Origin: Adiantum capillus-veneris
Taxonomy: Eukaryota; Streptophyta; Polypodiopsida; Polypodiales; Pteridaceae
Assembly (NCBI GenBank): GCA_014529385.2
Contig: CM043952.1
Location: 150,131,057 to 150,195,056 of the forward strand
Length of the DNA stretch: 64,000 nt
Direction: 5' to 3'
In this document: positions 9,989 to 22,165 of the stretch, piece by piece
Layout: each line of letters begins with the position of its first letter
Position numbering within the stretch: the stretch's first letter is position 1
Position numbers and translations under genes: made by a program
Notes under the pieces: generated by a model
What the model was told of the DNA's origin: nothing
The model's input: only the letters and a program-made list of their open reading frames with translations
Database searches by the model: none

Positions 9989-11348
9989 ATGTCTTTCTTT
10001 TTTACTCATTCAAGTAATGGGACCTCGGTCAAGTTCAAGCATATATTGACCTTTTATAATACCAACAAGAATGGGGCTCAAATATATGTGGATCCTAATG
10101 AGGACTATGTGGTTAGAGTCAATGATTGTACTATTGAATTTGAAGAGGAGGTTACAAACAACAAGCAAGAAACCTATCATGTAGACCAAAACAGAGTGCG
10201 ATCCTTATAGATTTTCAACCCTGACACTATGGACAAATGGGGAGTGGAAGCCGATACATTGATTCCGAACATAACCACCAAAGAGGAACTACTTGTGTTA
10301 CAGTTAGCAGGGTATAATCATGTGGTGCTAAACCTCTGAAGCGTATACTGACCAATAACTCAAGACTAGAAGTCTATTGTTGAGAAGACAATAATGTGAT
10401 AGATTTGTTGTGGAAAACTCAAGGCATTTGATATCCTTGAAAATCATGTATATTTTTAAGATCAGGGCGAAGGGTGCAAAAAACCTTCCCGTACACCCCT
10501 TTAGGGATTGCTAGAATGATAAATTTATTTTGATGACTCCAATAGAGGTTGAATAGATCAAAGATCAAGGATACTCTATCATGGGAATGGGACAACCAAA
10601 AAATTGGACCACTAGAAAGATCTAATGGTAGCATGGCCAATTGTTGGGGGAATGAACTCCAAGAAACCCACCTCAATGATGAGAATTGGGTGAGAGCTGC
10701 AAAAACCATCACAAACCAGGGAAGTCACCATCACCAAGAAACTGGTTTGAAGGCCTAGATAGAGGACCACCATTCATAAGAGTGAGTGCCAAACATAATT
10801 GATGGAGAGTCATACCAAATAATTTCAAGAAATGGGTCAAGTAATACAGTGGATCTAGGGATACATATGACCACTTAGCGAGCTTCATTCAAGTGCTAAG
10901 AGCAAAGATAAATTTTTACTTCCATACTCAATTTGAAGGATTTGGAATGGCTCTAGAAGGTAAGGCATTGACTTTTTCAAACCATACCTTTTGGTTCCAT
11001 TATAGGTTTGCTAGCTCTAGCTGAAATATTTGTTGTTGCATGCTCAAATATGGGAATCGAGCATAGTACAATAGCACAAATATATAGCTTTAAGAAAAAA
11101 TAAGGAGAGTGTGTAAGGGATTGTGTGCCAGTAGAATGAGACAATACATTGACATATATCTAGAGTTGGAAATTCCAATCAAGGAGAGGCTTATCTCATT
11201 GTTCCTTGAAGATCTACTCAATAAGGAGTTTCATGATATAATGTATAACAAGAAACACACTACCTTGGAAGCAAGCATTTTGGATGAGATAGACTTGGGA
11301 GATAACTGTGAAATTTTCAACAAAGAAATCATTGCAAAGGATACATAA
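9989..11348 (+). pseudogene. Degenerate LTR-retrotransposon gag
   Basis: Frames at 9989-10210, 10549-10758 and 11109-11348, joined by frameshifts and stops, read as a capsid-like Gag. In order: an N-terminal part with FKHILTFYNTNKNGAQIYVD; a middle FEGFGMALEGKALTF near 10930-10980; and a C-terminal ERLISLFLEDLLNKEFHDIM...TTLEASILDEIDLGDNCEIF. Gag proteins of plant Ty3/gypsy elements carry this type of retrotransposon-gag domain, with an aromatic-rich LEGKA core and an RLISLFLEGL helix. The minus-strand relic at 48,744-49,903 shares ISLFLE, NKNLHASLY and DAIDLGDYCE, so both derive from one family. No zinc knuckle, protease or RT follows. The element ends or is truncated soon after 11,348. Confidence 0.65.
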
Positions 11349-11669
11349 AGCAAGCAAACTACATCTACTATGGTAGCACAAGTAGGAGCCACTGTTGAGA
11401 GATACCCCTCCCCGGGGGTCTATGCACATAATGTACAATTTACACCTTCTATACATTTTGTCAATATACATCACAATTATACAAAAGCGTTTTCATAGGG
11501 GAGGAGTTCTTAGCACCCGGCCAAGCATGGAGTTTAGGCCATGAGCCGGACTACATCCAGAGGCACCTAGCTACTACTGCTACCTCTCAATGGGTGTTAT
11601 GAATGAAAGCGTACACAAGAAAATTATAACATTGTGGAGGGTGAATATATGTGTACAACGCGTTGCAAG

Positions 11670-11732
<63 letters not shown>

Positions 11733-12980
11733 GAAAGAGAGTGCACAGAGACTGGAGAGAATGACAACAAAGAATCTTTAAAATGCCCCATCTAAATGAA
11801 ACAGGCAACCATATATTAATGCAATGACAAAATCTGTGTATACCATAACATCAAAAAGTTTATGACAAAATAACTAGCAGACCACTGGACCCTATGTAGG
11901 GATCGAGTGGTCCACCCATCCACATCCGCTCTACTATGGACAAAGAGAATTTCACTTCACCGAGATCCAGCCATAGCACCTCCAACCTACCTGAGCCAGA
12001 CATAAGTTGAGGCCTCTTTGCCTCACTCCATGAACCTGATCTTTGAAAGGATCCCAAGTACCAGTAGGTGGTAGGGTATCAACACCAACCATACTAGTCT
12101 AGGCGCCACGCCTCTTCAATGCCCAACACCAGGTGTTTAGGCAAAGCCAAGGAAAAATCCCCGACACGTTAGCCGTGTAGGTCATTCAACCCCTGACGCA
12201 CTAGCCGTGTAGATGAGCCTAACAAAAAGAAGAAGACCTAGGCAACACCCCCAATCTAGAAAATCCCAGGTCAATGACCCTTTAGTCTAAGGCTAAGCGA
12301 TGTAGGTGATCCTAGTCTTGTAGCGACATTGCCATGAGAAACATAACACGTGAGTCCAATCACAATAGTACTTTCCATATGCACAAAAAATCTTTTCATG
12401 ATCCAATCCCAAAACCACAAACCATAATCCAATCTCATCACACGGGTGAGCACTCCACCCAACTTGGGTGAGGCACAACCAGTTCTGCATAACCACTTTA
12501 GAACATAACATGGCTGCAAAAATTTTGGCACCATAACCATATCTAGGAAAAACAAAACTATGAGCCACATTGGCTTCCACTATAAAAAATCACAACCATA
12601 ATCCATGAGGGAATCTCACCCCTTAACCACAATCAGATTCATAATGAGCCAGCTCCCACACTTGGAGTTTGACATATCCCCTGCAATCAATCGGAGTCCA
12701 TACGCATATGACCCTTAAGACATGAGTCTATCATGCATAAAAATAGTCCGACCAGCAACTAATCAAGATATAAAAATCAAATTTTGACAACATTCAATCA
12801 TGCAAAGTTGATGCATCACATCTGCACTTCACCTCTATATAGCACATAGAGATAGTTTTGACCTAGAAAGGTAGAAATCAATCATAACCATGCACTTGGG
12901 GAATTCACATCAATCCATGAGGTTCCACACACCATATGATAACATTTCATCACCATAAACATGATGCAAAACAACTCCAA
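11349..12980. other. Non-coding stretch, no gene seen
   Basis: Contains an (AG)n microsatellite at 11671-11731 and a short duplication of TAGCCGTGTAGGTCA-like text near 12170-12215. Open frames at 12271-12580 (-) and elsewhere lack domain-like patterns. The segment ends at the TSD (TCCAA) of the next LTR element. Confidence 0.6.
11671..11731. repeat. (AG)n microsatellite
   Basis: About 60 bp of almost pure AG dinucleotide. It creates artefactual Arg-Glu and Ser-Leu open frames on the two strands. Confidence 0.97.
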
Positions 12981-13903
12981 TGTTGGGAGTCCCATCGTTG
13001 CAATAGCTCCAATGACCAACAAAATTATCAATACAGAGGGATGAGCTACCCGGCTAGGGCATGGAAACACTCACACGGTTAGTGAGCTAATCATGGCAAC
13101 ACAAATGGTTAAATCTATGAGGTGAGCTTCTTGGCCTATGGAGGAGCTAAGCCATAATGAAGGGCAATCTCCACATCCACTTCTCTTCACCTCTAATCAA
13201 CCCGATCACACACACTACGATTGCAAGATGCACACAACACTAATCCTATCATGCAACACACTAATCTCAAGCACACACACATAGATCTATTGAGCACCAC
13301 ACTTCAATCAAACCTACATGCATATGCAAGCAAAAGAGGACAATTACACAAGATTAGAGAGGGATTAATCATTAATTAGTTAAGATCTAGTTAATCTATG
13401 CATCATAGGCAATCATAAGAAGCATGAGAGAGGCATTGTGAAAGAGAATGAATCATTGATTAGTGTTAATCAAGTTTCATGGGCAAGGAGAAGCTCAAGG
13501 ACTACATAGCCACACACCTCAAGAGCTCTCAACAAAGAGTTCTCTCAAACAATGAGCTTGAGAACCCTAATTTCTTTTACACACTGCCTTATATACCTAT
13601 GGTAAAAATATGCAATGTTCGGGTGCCCAAGGCCTTTAGGGCTCCACCACTTACTGAATCTGCTACCTGGGCACACTAGATGACATGTTCTTTACAGCTT
13701 GGAACTCCCATTGAGCCCGTAACACATTAAAATATTACAATGGCTTGAAATAAATCAGGAATTTACAATACATGACCATTTTGGAAAAATGTGGAAAATG
13801 TGTAACTCCAATCTTTACTGATTCTTTGTTATCATCCTCAATGTGCATTTGTATGTCTTCAATCTTTAGCAGCTTCTGTTAAATGACGTTGACTCAATTA
13901 ACA
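12981..13903 (-). repeat. 3' LTR of the 12.98-20.75 kb element
   Basis: 923 bp, aligning end to end with 19827-20749. Shared blocks include GATGAGCTACCCGGCTAGGG, CACATCCACTTCTCTTCACC and TTCTGTTAAATGACGTTGAC. On the minus strand it starts TGTTAATTGAGTC. A minus-strand TATA box lies at 13589-13596. The open frame at 13479-13679 has a diverged twin at 20325-20516 and is LTR sequence, not a gene. Confidence 0.88.
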
Positions 13904-13915
13904 TTCCCCCCTTCT
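13904..13915 (-). other. Polypurine tract
   Basis: Minus-strand AGAAGGGGGGAA directly abuts the start of the 3' LTR (TGTTAATTG). This is the expected primer for plus-strand DNA synthesis and fixes the element's orientation. Confidence 0.8.
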
Positions 13916-15629
13916 GATTTTAGTGCCTGTCCTCGGGCACTGTTGAAAACTGTCCGCGGAGACTGTTGAAGGTTTTTGATTGGTTGTTGATGGATTGATC
14001 GTCTTCATTTGTCATTGAATTTTTTGATGAGGTTCAATTTGTTGCAGCATCTTGATTGGTCCGAATATGTCTGATGTGAGAGATGATGTTGCATTTTTCC
14101 ATTGTAATAGCATAATGATGAGGTTGTGGTTTATTTATGAAAAATATGTACAAGGGAAGTAGAATGATGAGGTTCTAAATTAGGGTCTAGTACTTGGATG
14201 ACCAAAGGGAAAAAACCCAGTTGGAAAAAAGTGCCTTTGGAATAAGCACATTATTGGGGTACTTATTAGCATTGGAAATATTAATAAAGTACTTAAGGAA
14301 TTATTTGCTGATAGATATGGAATTAAAAAAGGCAGCAAATATGAAAGGGTAGCATGATGGAACATTGGTTTTCATGTTGTAGTCCACTCAAGGTGCATAG
14401 GTGGAAGCAAAAAAGAGTGTCTAATACATATGTCCAATGATGGGACATCCTATCTATGCATACACAAAAATGCATGGGGAACAATATGCTGTGCAAGAAA
14501 GATTTTGAGGGGTTCTTCAGAAAGATGGTGTAGCTATAAAAGCATATGACATGTCTTTGCAAGCTGGCACCCCTTTAAGAATGGTTTTCGTTGAGGAGGA
14601 TATATACTCTCAACTTACTGTGCACTCTGTGTCAGTGTTGGACTCTACGACACTCCACCAATTGTAAGTTAATAGACTTCGACTCTTATGCTCATCTCAT
14701 CCAGCATGAGCGACATGACTTTCGGTATGCTTAACTCTTCCATCTTGAGTGTAAGCCTAATAACTATGACTCTTAGCATAGAGTTTAATATGACTTGAAG
14801 GTTTGGGACTAATGCTTTGCTCATTTTATGGTTGAGTGGCCAAACCCTGACTATGCCAAAGATTGTTTTTTGCACCCTGGCGACTTGACTTTTTACATTC
14901 TTGAGCTTACTACAAACATTTCTTCAGGTAAAAGTAATCTTGGATCCTCAAAAAGAGAATTAGTGAAGGACCACGTTGGCATTGAAGGTCTCTTTTGCCA
15001 TACCTATTTTATCATCTTTGAATCTTCATTCTCGTTGGTTGGGTTGTCCTTCTTTGACTGTGAAGACTCCTTTATCTATTGGACTCTCCAGTTAGGCCTG
15101 TTGTAAGAAGTCTTTGATGTTGTTGTAGGCCTTTGTTCACTGTCGGCATTTGGATTTTGACTAAGAGCACTGGAAGACTTAGTAGGAATCCAAATCTCTT
15201 GATGACCTTTGTATCTCCTTTGTTGACTTTGCCTTGTTCTAGGTCTTGTTGAGTTCTTGAGATCTTTATGCAGGTTTGGTGTAGTTACAGTTGGCTTGTG
15301 GTTGTTGGTAGCCAAATCTTTGTATATCCTGTATAGAATCCTTATCTAAGAGGAAAATCCTTTGAGATTTATCTTTGTTATGTATCCTCTTGAGAGTTGT
15401 GGTAGACTTCAACATCTTTTGATGTTGTTTTGTTGTATACCTGCTTCTTAGGTATCCTAGGATATTGTTGAGGTTGATACCTTGTGGGCCTTCTTTCTTG
15501 GGAGTGACTTGAAGTTACTTCATATGCCCTAACCTGCGGTTTTGGTACCCATATCTGTCTGTTACCTCCATAGTACTCTTGTTCCTTTAAGCTCCATTGT
15601 TATGCTATCCATCCCATGTGTTTGTCTTT
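13916..15629 (-). other. Element interior with no recognisable gene
   Basis: In an autonomous element this stretch should hold RT, RNase H and integrase. I find no YxDD, no D-A-S RNase H block and no H-H-C-C or D-D-E integrase pattern on the minus strand. Short open frames (14180-14365, 14323-14562, 14669-14875, 15076-15315) are not protein-like. It was probably never coding, or is beyond recognition. Confidence 0.5.
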
Positions 15630-17192
15630 CTATGTTGATTTCTTGTCTTTAATCCAAACCGGATCATTGACTTTGACTAAATTGCTCGGAACAAACACTT
15701 GCTTGACTTTCCCTCGCTTTTTTGAGTACTTTGGATGAAATATCTTTGCTTTTCTGGGTGTCTCCTTAGAGGTTTCCATTGGGTCAGAAATTGACTTTAA
15801 GTTTTGAAAGCCTGACTTGCTTGAAGAAGCTGATCCATGAGGGTTCTTTGATGTAGAGTCATATGTTGTCACCTCTTCTTTGATACTCGGTGGAGTGTCC
15901 ACTTTGGCCTTACCTTTGTCTGCAAGATTTGTCGATGAATCTTGTGTCGTTTGCAACTTTGATTCCATCATTAATGGTACCTATAACTGTTGTTGGATAC
16001 CTCTTGGAAAAGAGATTATTAGCATGGTATCTTCTTTGTAGGCCTTGTGATGGTCTAACCACACTGATGTCCAAGGATGACATCTCCATGCATGTCTTTT
16101 TAAGGCTTCACCTGAAACTTTACCTGCTCTTTATGATTTTGGATGCTAAGGGTAGCAACCATTTCTTCTTGACTTGTATGCATACCTAGCGATGTTTTGT
16201 TCTCATGTTTGCATGGAGTAATCTCTAGAATGCTCTGAATATTGTATGCAACCATATTGCACTTTGCTTCTATATCCAGTAAAGCATTGCATCTGACACT
16301 TGCTCCTTTTGTACTGCTGAGAACTACAGCTATTCTCATTGCTAGTTCTATTGAAGATCTTTGTTTTGATTTCTCCATGGTCTCATCTTGACCTGATTGT
16401 GTCTCTATGGAGAGTAGCTTGAGACTCTGTCTTCCAATCTGACTTTTCATCCACTGATTTAGCTGGCAATGTCTGGATCTTTGGAATTCCTATTGCTTTC
16501 TGACTTTTTGCAACCTCATTCTTCTTAACTTCTAGCTTTGGTGGCATTCTCTACTTAGTAGCTATTGTGGTTGTTCTTGCTTTGTTTGATATGCACCTGC
16601 TATTCCCTGATTTGATTTAAGATCTTCCGATGGAGAAGAATCATCTTCAATAAGATTTTCTTTGATATCGGTCTCCATTTTAACTGTGCTTGAGGACTTT
16701 GTGCTGTCGTCCGCAGGTGACCAGTCTTGGTCTTCATTCTTTGTTGTCTGTGATGAGTCCGTCATGTTTGAACTTTGTATCTCTAATATCTTCTAGGCCA
16801 TTGGCATTACCATTATGACTTTGTCTGGCATGTCTTTTGCTGTGATCACATGAAATTGAGCTATGATTATCTGTGAACTTACTTCAATGGTGGTGGAGAT
16901 GATTCCCCAGCATCGCTCGTTTGTTTCCTGATATGCTCACAAATTCAAGAGCATCTTGCAGTTGTGGTTGACTATATCTTTTCCAAGTGCAAAAAGACAT
17001 GAGGTTCTTGTCTAACTGAAAATCTAGCTTTACTTCTCTTGATAGATTTTCTTTGTTTTCACTAGTGATCGTCTCATGAGTGGTTGTGTCCTTTGGTTGA
17101 GCTTTATTCTGCTCTGTTGCAGTTGTGCATGTGTTGCCACTGCTACTGGCTTGCTCTGTTGTACTTGAACTCTCAGCTCGACTTGAGTCCAT
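15630..17192 (-). pseudogene. Gag/protease-like relic of the non-autonomous element
   Basis: Minus-strand frames 17192-16884, 16765-16562, 16450-16100 and 15971-15630 are rich in Ser, Thr, Lys, Glu and Gln, like a disordered Gag or linker. The only domain clue is at about 16,290: ALLDIEAKCNMVAYNI followed by VATLSIQNHKEQVKF. This resembles a retroviral-type aspartic protease in which the catalytic D-T-G has become D-I-E. Frames are separated by stops and shifts, so it is not functional. No zinc knuckle was seen. The position after the leader and before the empty 3' half fits gag-pro order. The identification is tentative. Confidence 0.4.
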
Positions 17193-17479
17193 GTTGGCTT
17201 GTTTTGTAAAAATTGTTTCCTAGCAGATTTTGGTATCGATTAACATAATTTTTGTTGCTCATACTAGCCTAATCTGCTATCATATACGAGTTGTGCTTGT
17301 TCGTGGAAGCTCAATTGCAATGCAACTGCTTGCACTTGCCAATTTCTAGCATGCAGAATTTTTGAAATTTGACGTTACTCAATCAACTTTGAGTTGGTCG
17401 ATTTTTCGCTTTTTTCGTCTGTTTTTCTGCTTCACTTTGCAATGTGTAATTTTCCCAACAGTTCTTTTGCTTTTTGGCC

Positions 17480-18100
17480 TCGTTTTGACTCCTTTTGATT
17501 TTTTATGGCTCTTTCGATGAATGTCTTTTTATTTTTCTTAATTTTTTTGAAATATTTTGAATTTTCTAAAATTTTTTGTCTTTTTATGATTTTTTCGAGA
17601 AAGCTTTGATTTTTTATAAAATTTTTGGTAATTTTCTATTTTTTTGTGATTTCTTTGAAGGTTTTATGATTTTTACAGTTTTTTTGGGGATTGTTTTTCG
17701 ATCAGCCCTGGATTTTTTATTATTTTTTGTGATTTTTTATGATTTTTTAACAATTTTTGTGAATTTTTTGTGGGATTTTTGATTTTTTGTAAATGATTTT
17801 CTATGTTTTTTTAAATTATATTTTTGTGATTTTTTTTTGAATTTTCTAAGAAGTTTTTTATTTTATGTGAAATTTTTATATTTTTTTAATAAAAAACTCT
17901 TTTTTTTAAATGAGTTTTTTTTAAAATTCTTTTTGTGACTTTTTATTTGATTTTTGTAATTTCTGATTTTAGGTTTTTGTGATTTTTTATTGGAGTTTTC
18001 TATTTTTATATATTTTTAAAATTTTATTTTTAACCCCTTTTTATATTTTTTAATTGCTTTATGGATTTTTAAAATTTTTTATTGTTTTTATGTGATTTAA
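17480..18100. repeat. T-rich low-complexity leader (A-rich in the element sense)
   Basis: About 620 bp dominated by TTTTTGATTTTT-like phrases, i.e. an A-rich leader on the minus-strand transcript. It lies between the gag-like relic and the primer-binding site. The plus-strand frame at 17576-17782 (Phe/Leu/Asp only) is a low-complexity artefact. Confidence 0.85.
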
Positions 18101-19802
18101 CACTTACCTGGAAACTGCACTTAACTTCATGGAGCGTGGCGTTTGACAGCGGTGATTGGAGCAGCGCGTGGCGGGGGTTTGATGGCGTACAACGGTGCAA
18201 GTGGGCAGCGAGTTAGAGAGAGAGAGAGACGACAGGCGGGCCTGGCTGGGCGGGGTGCAGAAAGGAGCTGACTCCCAAGGCAGGCGAGATCTGACAGCGA
18301 GGACAAAGGAGGGGGAGGGGGAAGGGTGTGTGTGTGTGAGTAAAACAAAAGAGGAGAGAGAGGGATTCACACAGGGGAGAGAGAGATTGCGAGACCCAGG
18401 CAGGAGCGAGTGTGTGTGTGTGTGTGTGTTAGTGAAAACGACGGTGGTGTACGCGTCCACGCAAAAGCACACCAAAAATAACAGATTTTACCAAAAATAT
18501 AATTTGCGATACAATCGTCAACCGGCCCCCGAAAATAGCGAAACGCTCAAAACTCGACCAAAAAGGGCACAAATGAGAACAAAATGATGCCGTAAATACG
18601 ACACACAAACTAGCTCGTAAAGATCGTAAAATATCAAATTTTTATGGAATTAACCAAAAATTAATGCAAAATTTAGCAAAATTTACCAAAACTTAGCAAA
18701 AATTATCCGAAAATACCCCAAAACATTCTACAATTTCTCCACACATTGGGGATTAGTGCAGCCAAATAAAATTGCAAAAATCGCATCAATTCAATTGCCA
18801 AAGAATTTCATCAATAAAATCAAGTCTAGGAAATTTAAATCAGCAAAATTAACGACAAAATTAGGTCAAAGATTGACGCGATTGGAGTGTGTAAATCACT
18901 ATATTGAGCACAAAAACGCAACATTTAACCATTACACACAAAAACGCAGCATTTAATCATTACACACATCAAAATATGAATCAATCATGCAAATTTAACA
19001 CTTTTTAGGCACACACACTAATAAAATTGGCAGTTTTTACCTATCTTTAGGTGCGCACACAAAAGGGTTAAACTTGTCGGTTTTGCAATGTGACTTCATA
19101 AATCATTAGTTGTGCATGACCACAACACAAATCAATCATCACAATTGAAAAATCATTATGCACACATTGATTTTTAGGTGCACAAACATGGGCAAAATAG
19201 TGCACACACACCTAAAATTAGGCATACACACACTCAATTAGAATGCACACACACTTGCAATTGACCATCCAAACATGCAATTAACTCAATTATGCACCCA
19301 ATTAGCAATTGAAACTTGTCAAATTCATACGCCACAAAATCTTAAAAATTTCGGCATTATGACGGCATGAAAACAAACAATCGAAAATTTTTCAATCCAA
19401 CATAGCATCACATTGCATTGCATCAACATAGCATAGCATTACATTGCATCATCATGATGGGATCTCTACACAATTCTACACATCCTTAGATTCTAGAGAG
19501 GTTGAAAATACCACCTTGATTACCTTTCCATTGAAGATCAATTGAATGGTAGAATGCTCCAATCATTCATGACAAATTAGTAAGTTAGCAAAAATTAGTG
19601 AAATTAGCAAGAGGTTAGTGCGAAATTAGAGTGTGTAAACACACATTTGGTAAGATACGGTGACACATTAGGGAATTATTAGCACATTGCTTCATGCACA
19701 CACATTAGAAATCCAAAAAAACATAAACACACAAGTGCAATTAGTAGTGAAAATTAGTGAGTGAACGCATTCGATTATACCACAATTACACTAGCGTAGG
19801 CC
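18101..19802 (-). other. Leader of the 12.98-20.75 kb element, with GA/GT-rich segment
   Basis: 18,190-18,430 is purine/GT-rich with (GT)n at about 18,412-18,429, giving overlapping spurious frames on both strands. From 18,480 to 19,800 the DNA is A/T-rich leader with no gene. Phrases such as GGCACACACACTAATAAAATTGG recur in diverged form at 29.9-30.0 kb, in the leader of the related element to the right. Confidence 0.6.
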
Positions 19803-19824
19803 ATCGTCCCCAACAATGGTGCCA
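19803..19824 (-). other. Primer-binding site, diverged tRNA-Asp type
   Basis: Minus-strand TGGCACCATTGTTGGGGACG matches the tRNA-Asp complement (TGGCGCCGTTGCCGGGGA) at most positions. A two-base spacer separates it from the LTR end at 19827. Confidence 0.7.
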
Positions 19825-19826
19825 AA

Positions 19827-20749
19827 TTTTGTGAGTCCCATCATTGCAATATCTCTAATGACCAACAAAATTATCAGTCTGGAGGGATGAGCTACCCGGC
19901 TAGGGCATGGAAACACTCACACGGTTGATGAGCTAATCGTGGCAACACAAATGGTTAACTCTACGAGGTGAGATTCTCGGCCTATGGAGGAGCTAAGCCA
20001 CAATGAAGGGCAATCTCCACATCCACTTCTCTTCACCTCTAATCAACCCAATCACACACACTAGGATTGCAAGACGCACACAACACTAATCCTATCATGC
20101 AACACACTAATCGCAAGCACACACACATAGATATATCTAGCACCATACTCCAATCAAACCTACATGCACACACAAGCAAAAGTGGGGAATTACTCAAGAT
20201 TAGAGAGAGATTAATCACTAATTAGTTAAGATCTAGTTAATCTAATCATCATAGGCAATTATAAGAAGCATGAGAGAGGTATAGTGAAAGAGAATGAATC
20301 ATTGATTAGTGTTAATAAAGTTTCATGAGCAAGGAGAAGCTCAAGGACTCCATAGCCACACACCTCAAGAGTTCTCACCAAAGAGTGCTCTCAACCAATG
20401 AGGTTGAGAACCCTAATTTCTTCTACACACTGTCTTATATACCTAGGGTAAAAATATGCAATGTCCGGGCGCACAAGGCCTTTAGGGCTCCACCACTAAC
20501 TGAATTTGCTACCTAGGCACACTAACTCACCTGTTATTTACAGCTTGGAACTCCGATTGAGCCCGTAACACATTAAAATATTACAATGACTTGAAATAAA
20601 TCGAAAATTTACAATACAAGACCATTTTGGAAAAACGTGAAAAATGTGTAACTCCAATTTTTGCTACTTCTTTGTTATCATCCTCGATGTGCATTCGTAC
20701 ATCTTTGATCTTTAGCAGCTCCTGTTAACTGACGCTGACTCAGTTAACA
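19827..20749 (-). repeat. 5' LTR of the 12.98-20.75 kb element
   Basis: Same 923-bp length as the left LTR and visibly the same sequence with scattered substitutions. A minus-strand TATA box (TATATAA) lies at 20435-20441, matching the one in the other LTR. The inner end is mutated (TTTTGTGAG for TGTTGGGAG). Confidence 0.88.
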
Positions 20750-20754
20750 TCCGA

Positions 20755-22165
20755 TTTTTAGGTCAACCATAAACCATAACTTCACACATGCAAAAAAACA
20801 ACTTTTTGACATTTTTGGCTAGCATGCAAATGAAATTATATGACCTCAAATTAATGCATCAAAATCGGCTCCATAATATAGACTAACACTCTATCACATC
20901 ACTTTACCCATATGATACTTACACAACAAACGGTAACCCAAAAAGAAAGCCACTTTAATAATATTTGTCTATGCAGTTCGGGTTGTCTTACTATATACCC
21001 TCACATACGTTTATGGGAACCTAATAATTGAAATCAACTCACCAAAACAAACCATAAATCATACATAAACAGCTTGATTAACTCATGATATCATATGGCA
21101 CTCTCCCTTGGTAGCACCCCTACACGTGTAGGTAAAACCGATTATGGAACGATTAAAAACTCGCATTCTCAAGGTGATAACGGAGACCTAATACATTTAT
21201 CATCAAGTTCTACCAAGATGTTGAATTGGCTAAGTGAATTTTCCCATTTGATGAATCTATATAGTGGTTCTCCGAGGAGCTTAGAGTCAAAAAAATTGGT
21301 TGTGCGTAGTGGGCAACAAGTTGTTTTTTGACCATATCTCTTAGCTCGTGCATGATTTTCACATGACACCAAAGAGAGAATATGTTCTAAATGATGTGTT
21401 TTATCTTTGGTATAAATTGTTTGGGTTGATTTATAACGGTTTGTGAGTTATGACCAAAACAATTTCCTACCGCCTATATGACGTGAAACAAAAAGCGCTT
21501 TTTATGCACACACATGATCATAAACACATCGTGTGCATAAATCAGCCTGTGAAAGATGATAAAATAATCATGGGGAAACTTAATACGTACTCAGTTAATC
21601 CATACATGCACTCTTATACGGAAAAAAAATCATCGAGAGGGTGACTACTCAGAAAGATGACATAGAGAGAGAGAGAGAGATGATGGCTATGGAGTTTAAG
21701 ACTTCTCACCGTGCTTTAGAATTTATTAGGGGCTATCAAAAGGCTTCTTGATTTGTCGCAAGAGAGTGGTGAAGAGCTACGTAGAGGTTTTCACCACGAG
21801 AGCTTCCGAAGAGCACGTACACCGTGAAACGAGAGAGGAGATAGTAAGCAAGTAGAGAGAGAATATCCTTCTTCTTCTTCTTCTTTTTCTTCTCATATAC
21901 AAGAGAGAAGAGCTTATGGAGATGGTGATGAAGAGCTTGCACCACTCCGTATAATAGATACATATAGCCTTGTGGTAGTAGACGCAACAGACGACACTGA
22001 AAATTGAGCACTAACTGACAATTTATAGGCATTGCACCATACCAGAGTGATGTCCAAGCCAAAAACTAGCGCTAGATTTTGGGCCCGGAATAGCTGCAGC
22101 TTTTTGTGCACTTTGCTAAAAACATGCCTTTGCTTTTGGTGGTCAACTTTCCCACTTACCATTCA
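20755..22165. other. Non-coding stretch, possibly continuing the next LTR
   Basis: No gene recognised. It includes a CTT-rich patch near 21,868-21,893 and a short (GA)n at 21,665-21,680. Frames at 21,095-21,331, 21,736-22,062 and 21,914-22,162 have no domain-like pattern. Because the right-hand copy of the neighbouring LTR is truncated by a deletion, part of this stretch could be the rest of that LTR. Confidence 0.4.

Larger units (their letters stand above)
12981..20749 (-). mobile_element. Complete LTR retroelement without visible reverse transcriptase
   Basis: Two LTRs of 923 bp each (12981-13903 and 19827-20749) bound the element. A five-base duplication, TCCAA on the left and TCCGA on the right, has one difference, which suggests age. 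On the minus strand the primer-binding site (19803-19824) follows the right LTR and a polypurine tract (13904-13915) precedes the left LTR, so transcription runs leftward. The 5.9-kb interior holds a long T-rich/GT-rich leader, a gag/protease-like relic (about 17.2-15.6 kb), and then about 1.7 kb with no recognisable RT, RNase H or integrase. It may be a non-autonomous gag-bearing element or an element that lost pol. Confidence 0.85.

Noticed and set aside
13479-13679. Short conserved gene with a twin at 20,325-20,516
   Set aside because: The pair is simply the same segment of two LTRs of one element.
17576-17782. Hydrophobic Phe-rich membrane protein
   Set aside because: It is a plus-strand reading of a T-rich leader; composition explains every residue.
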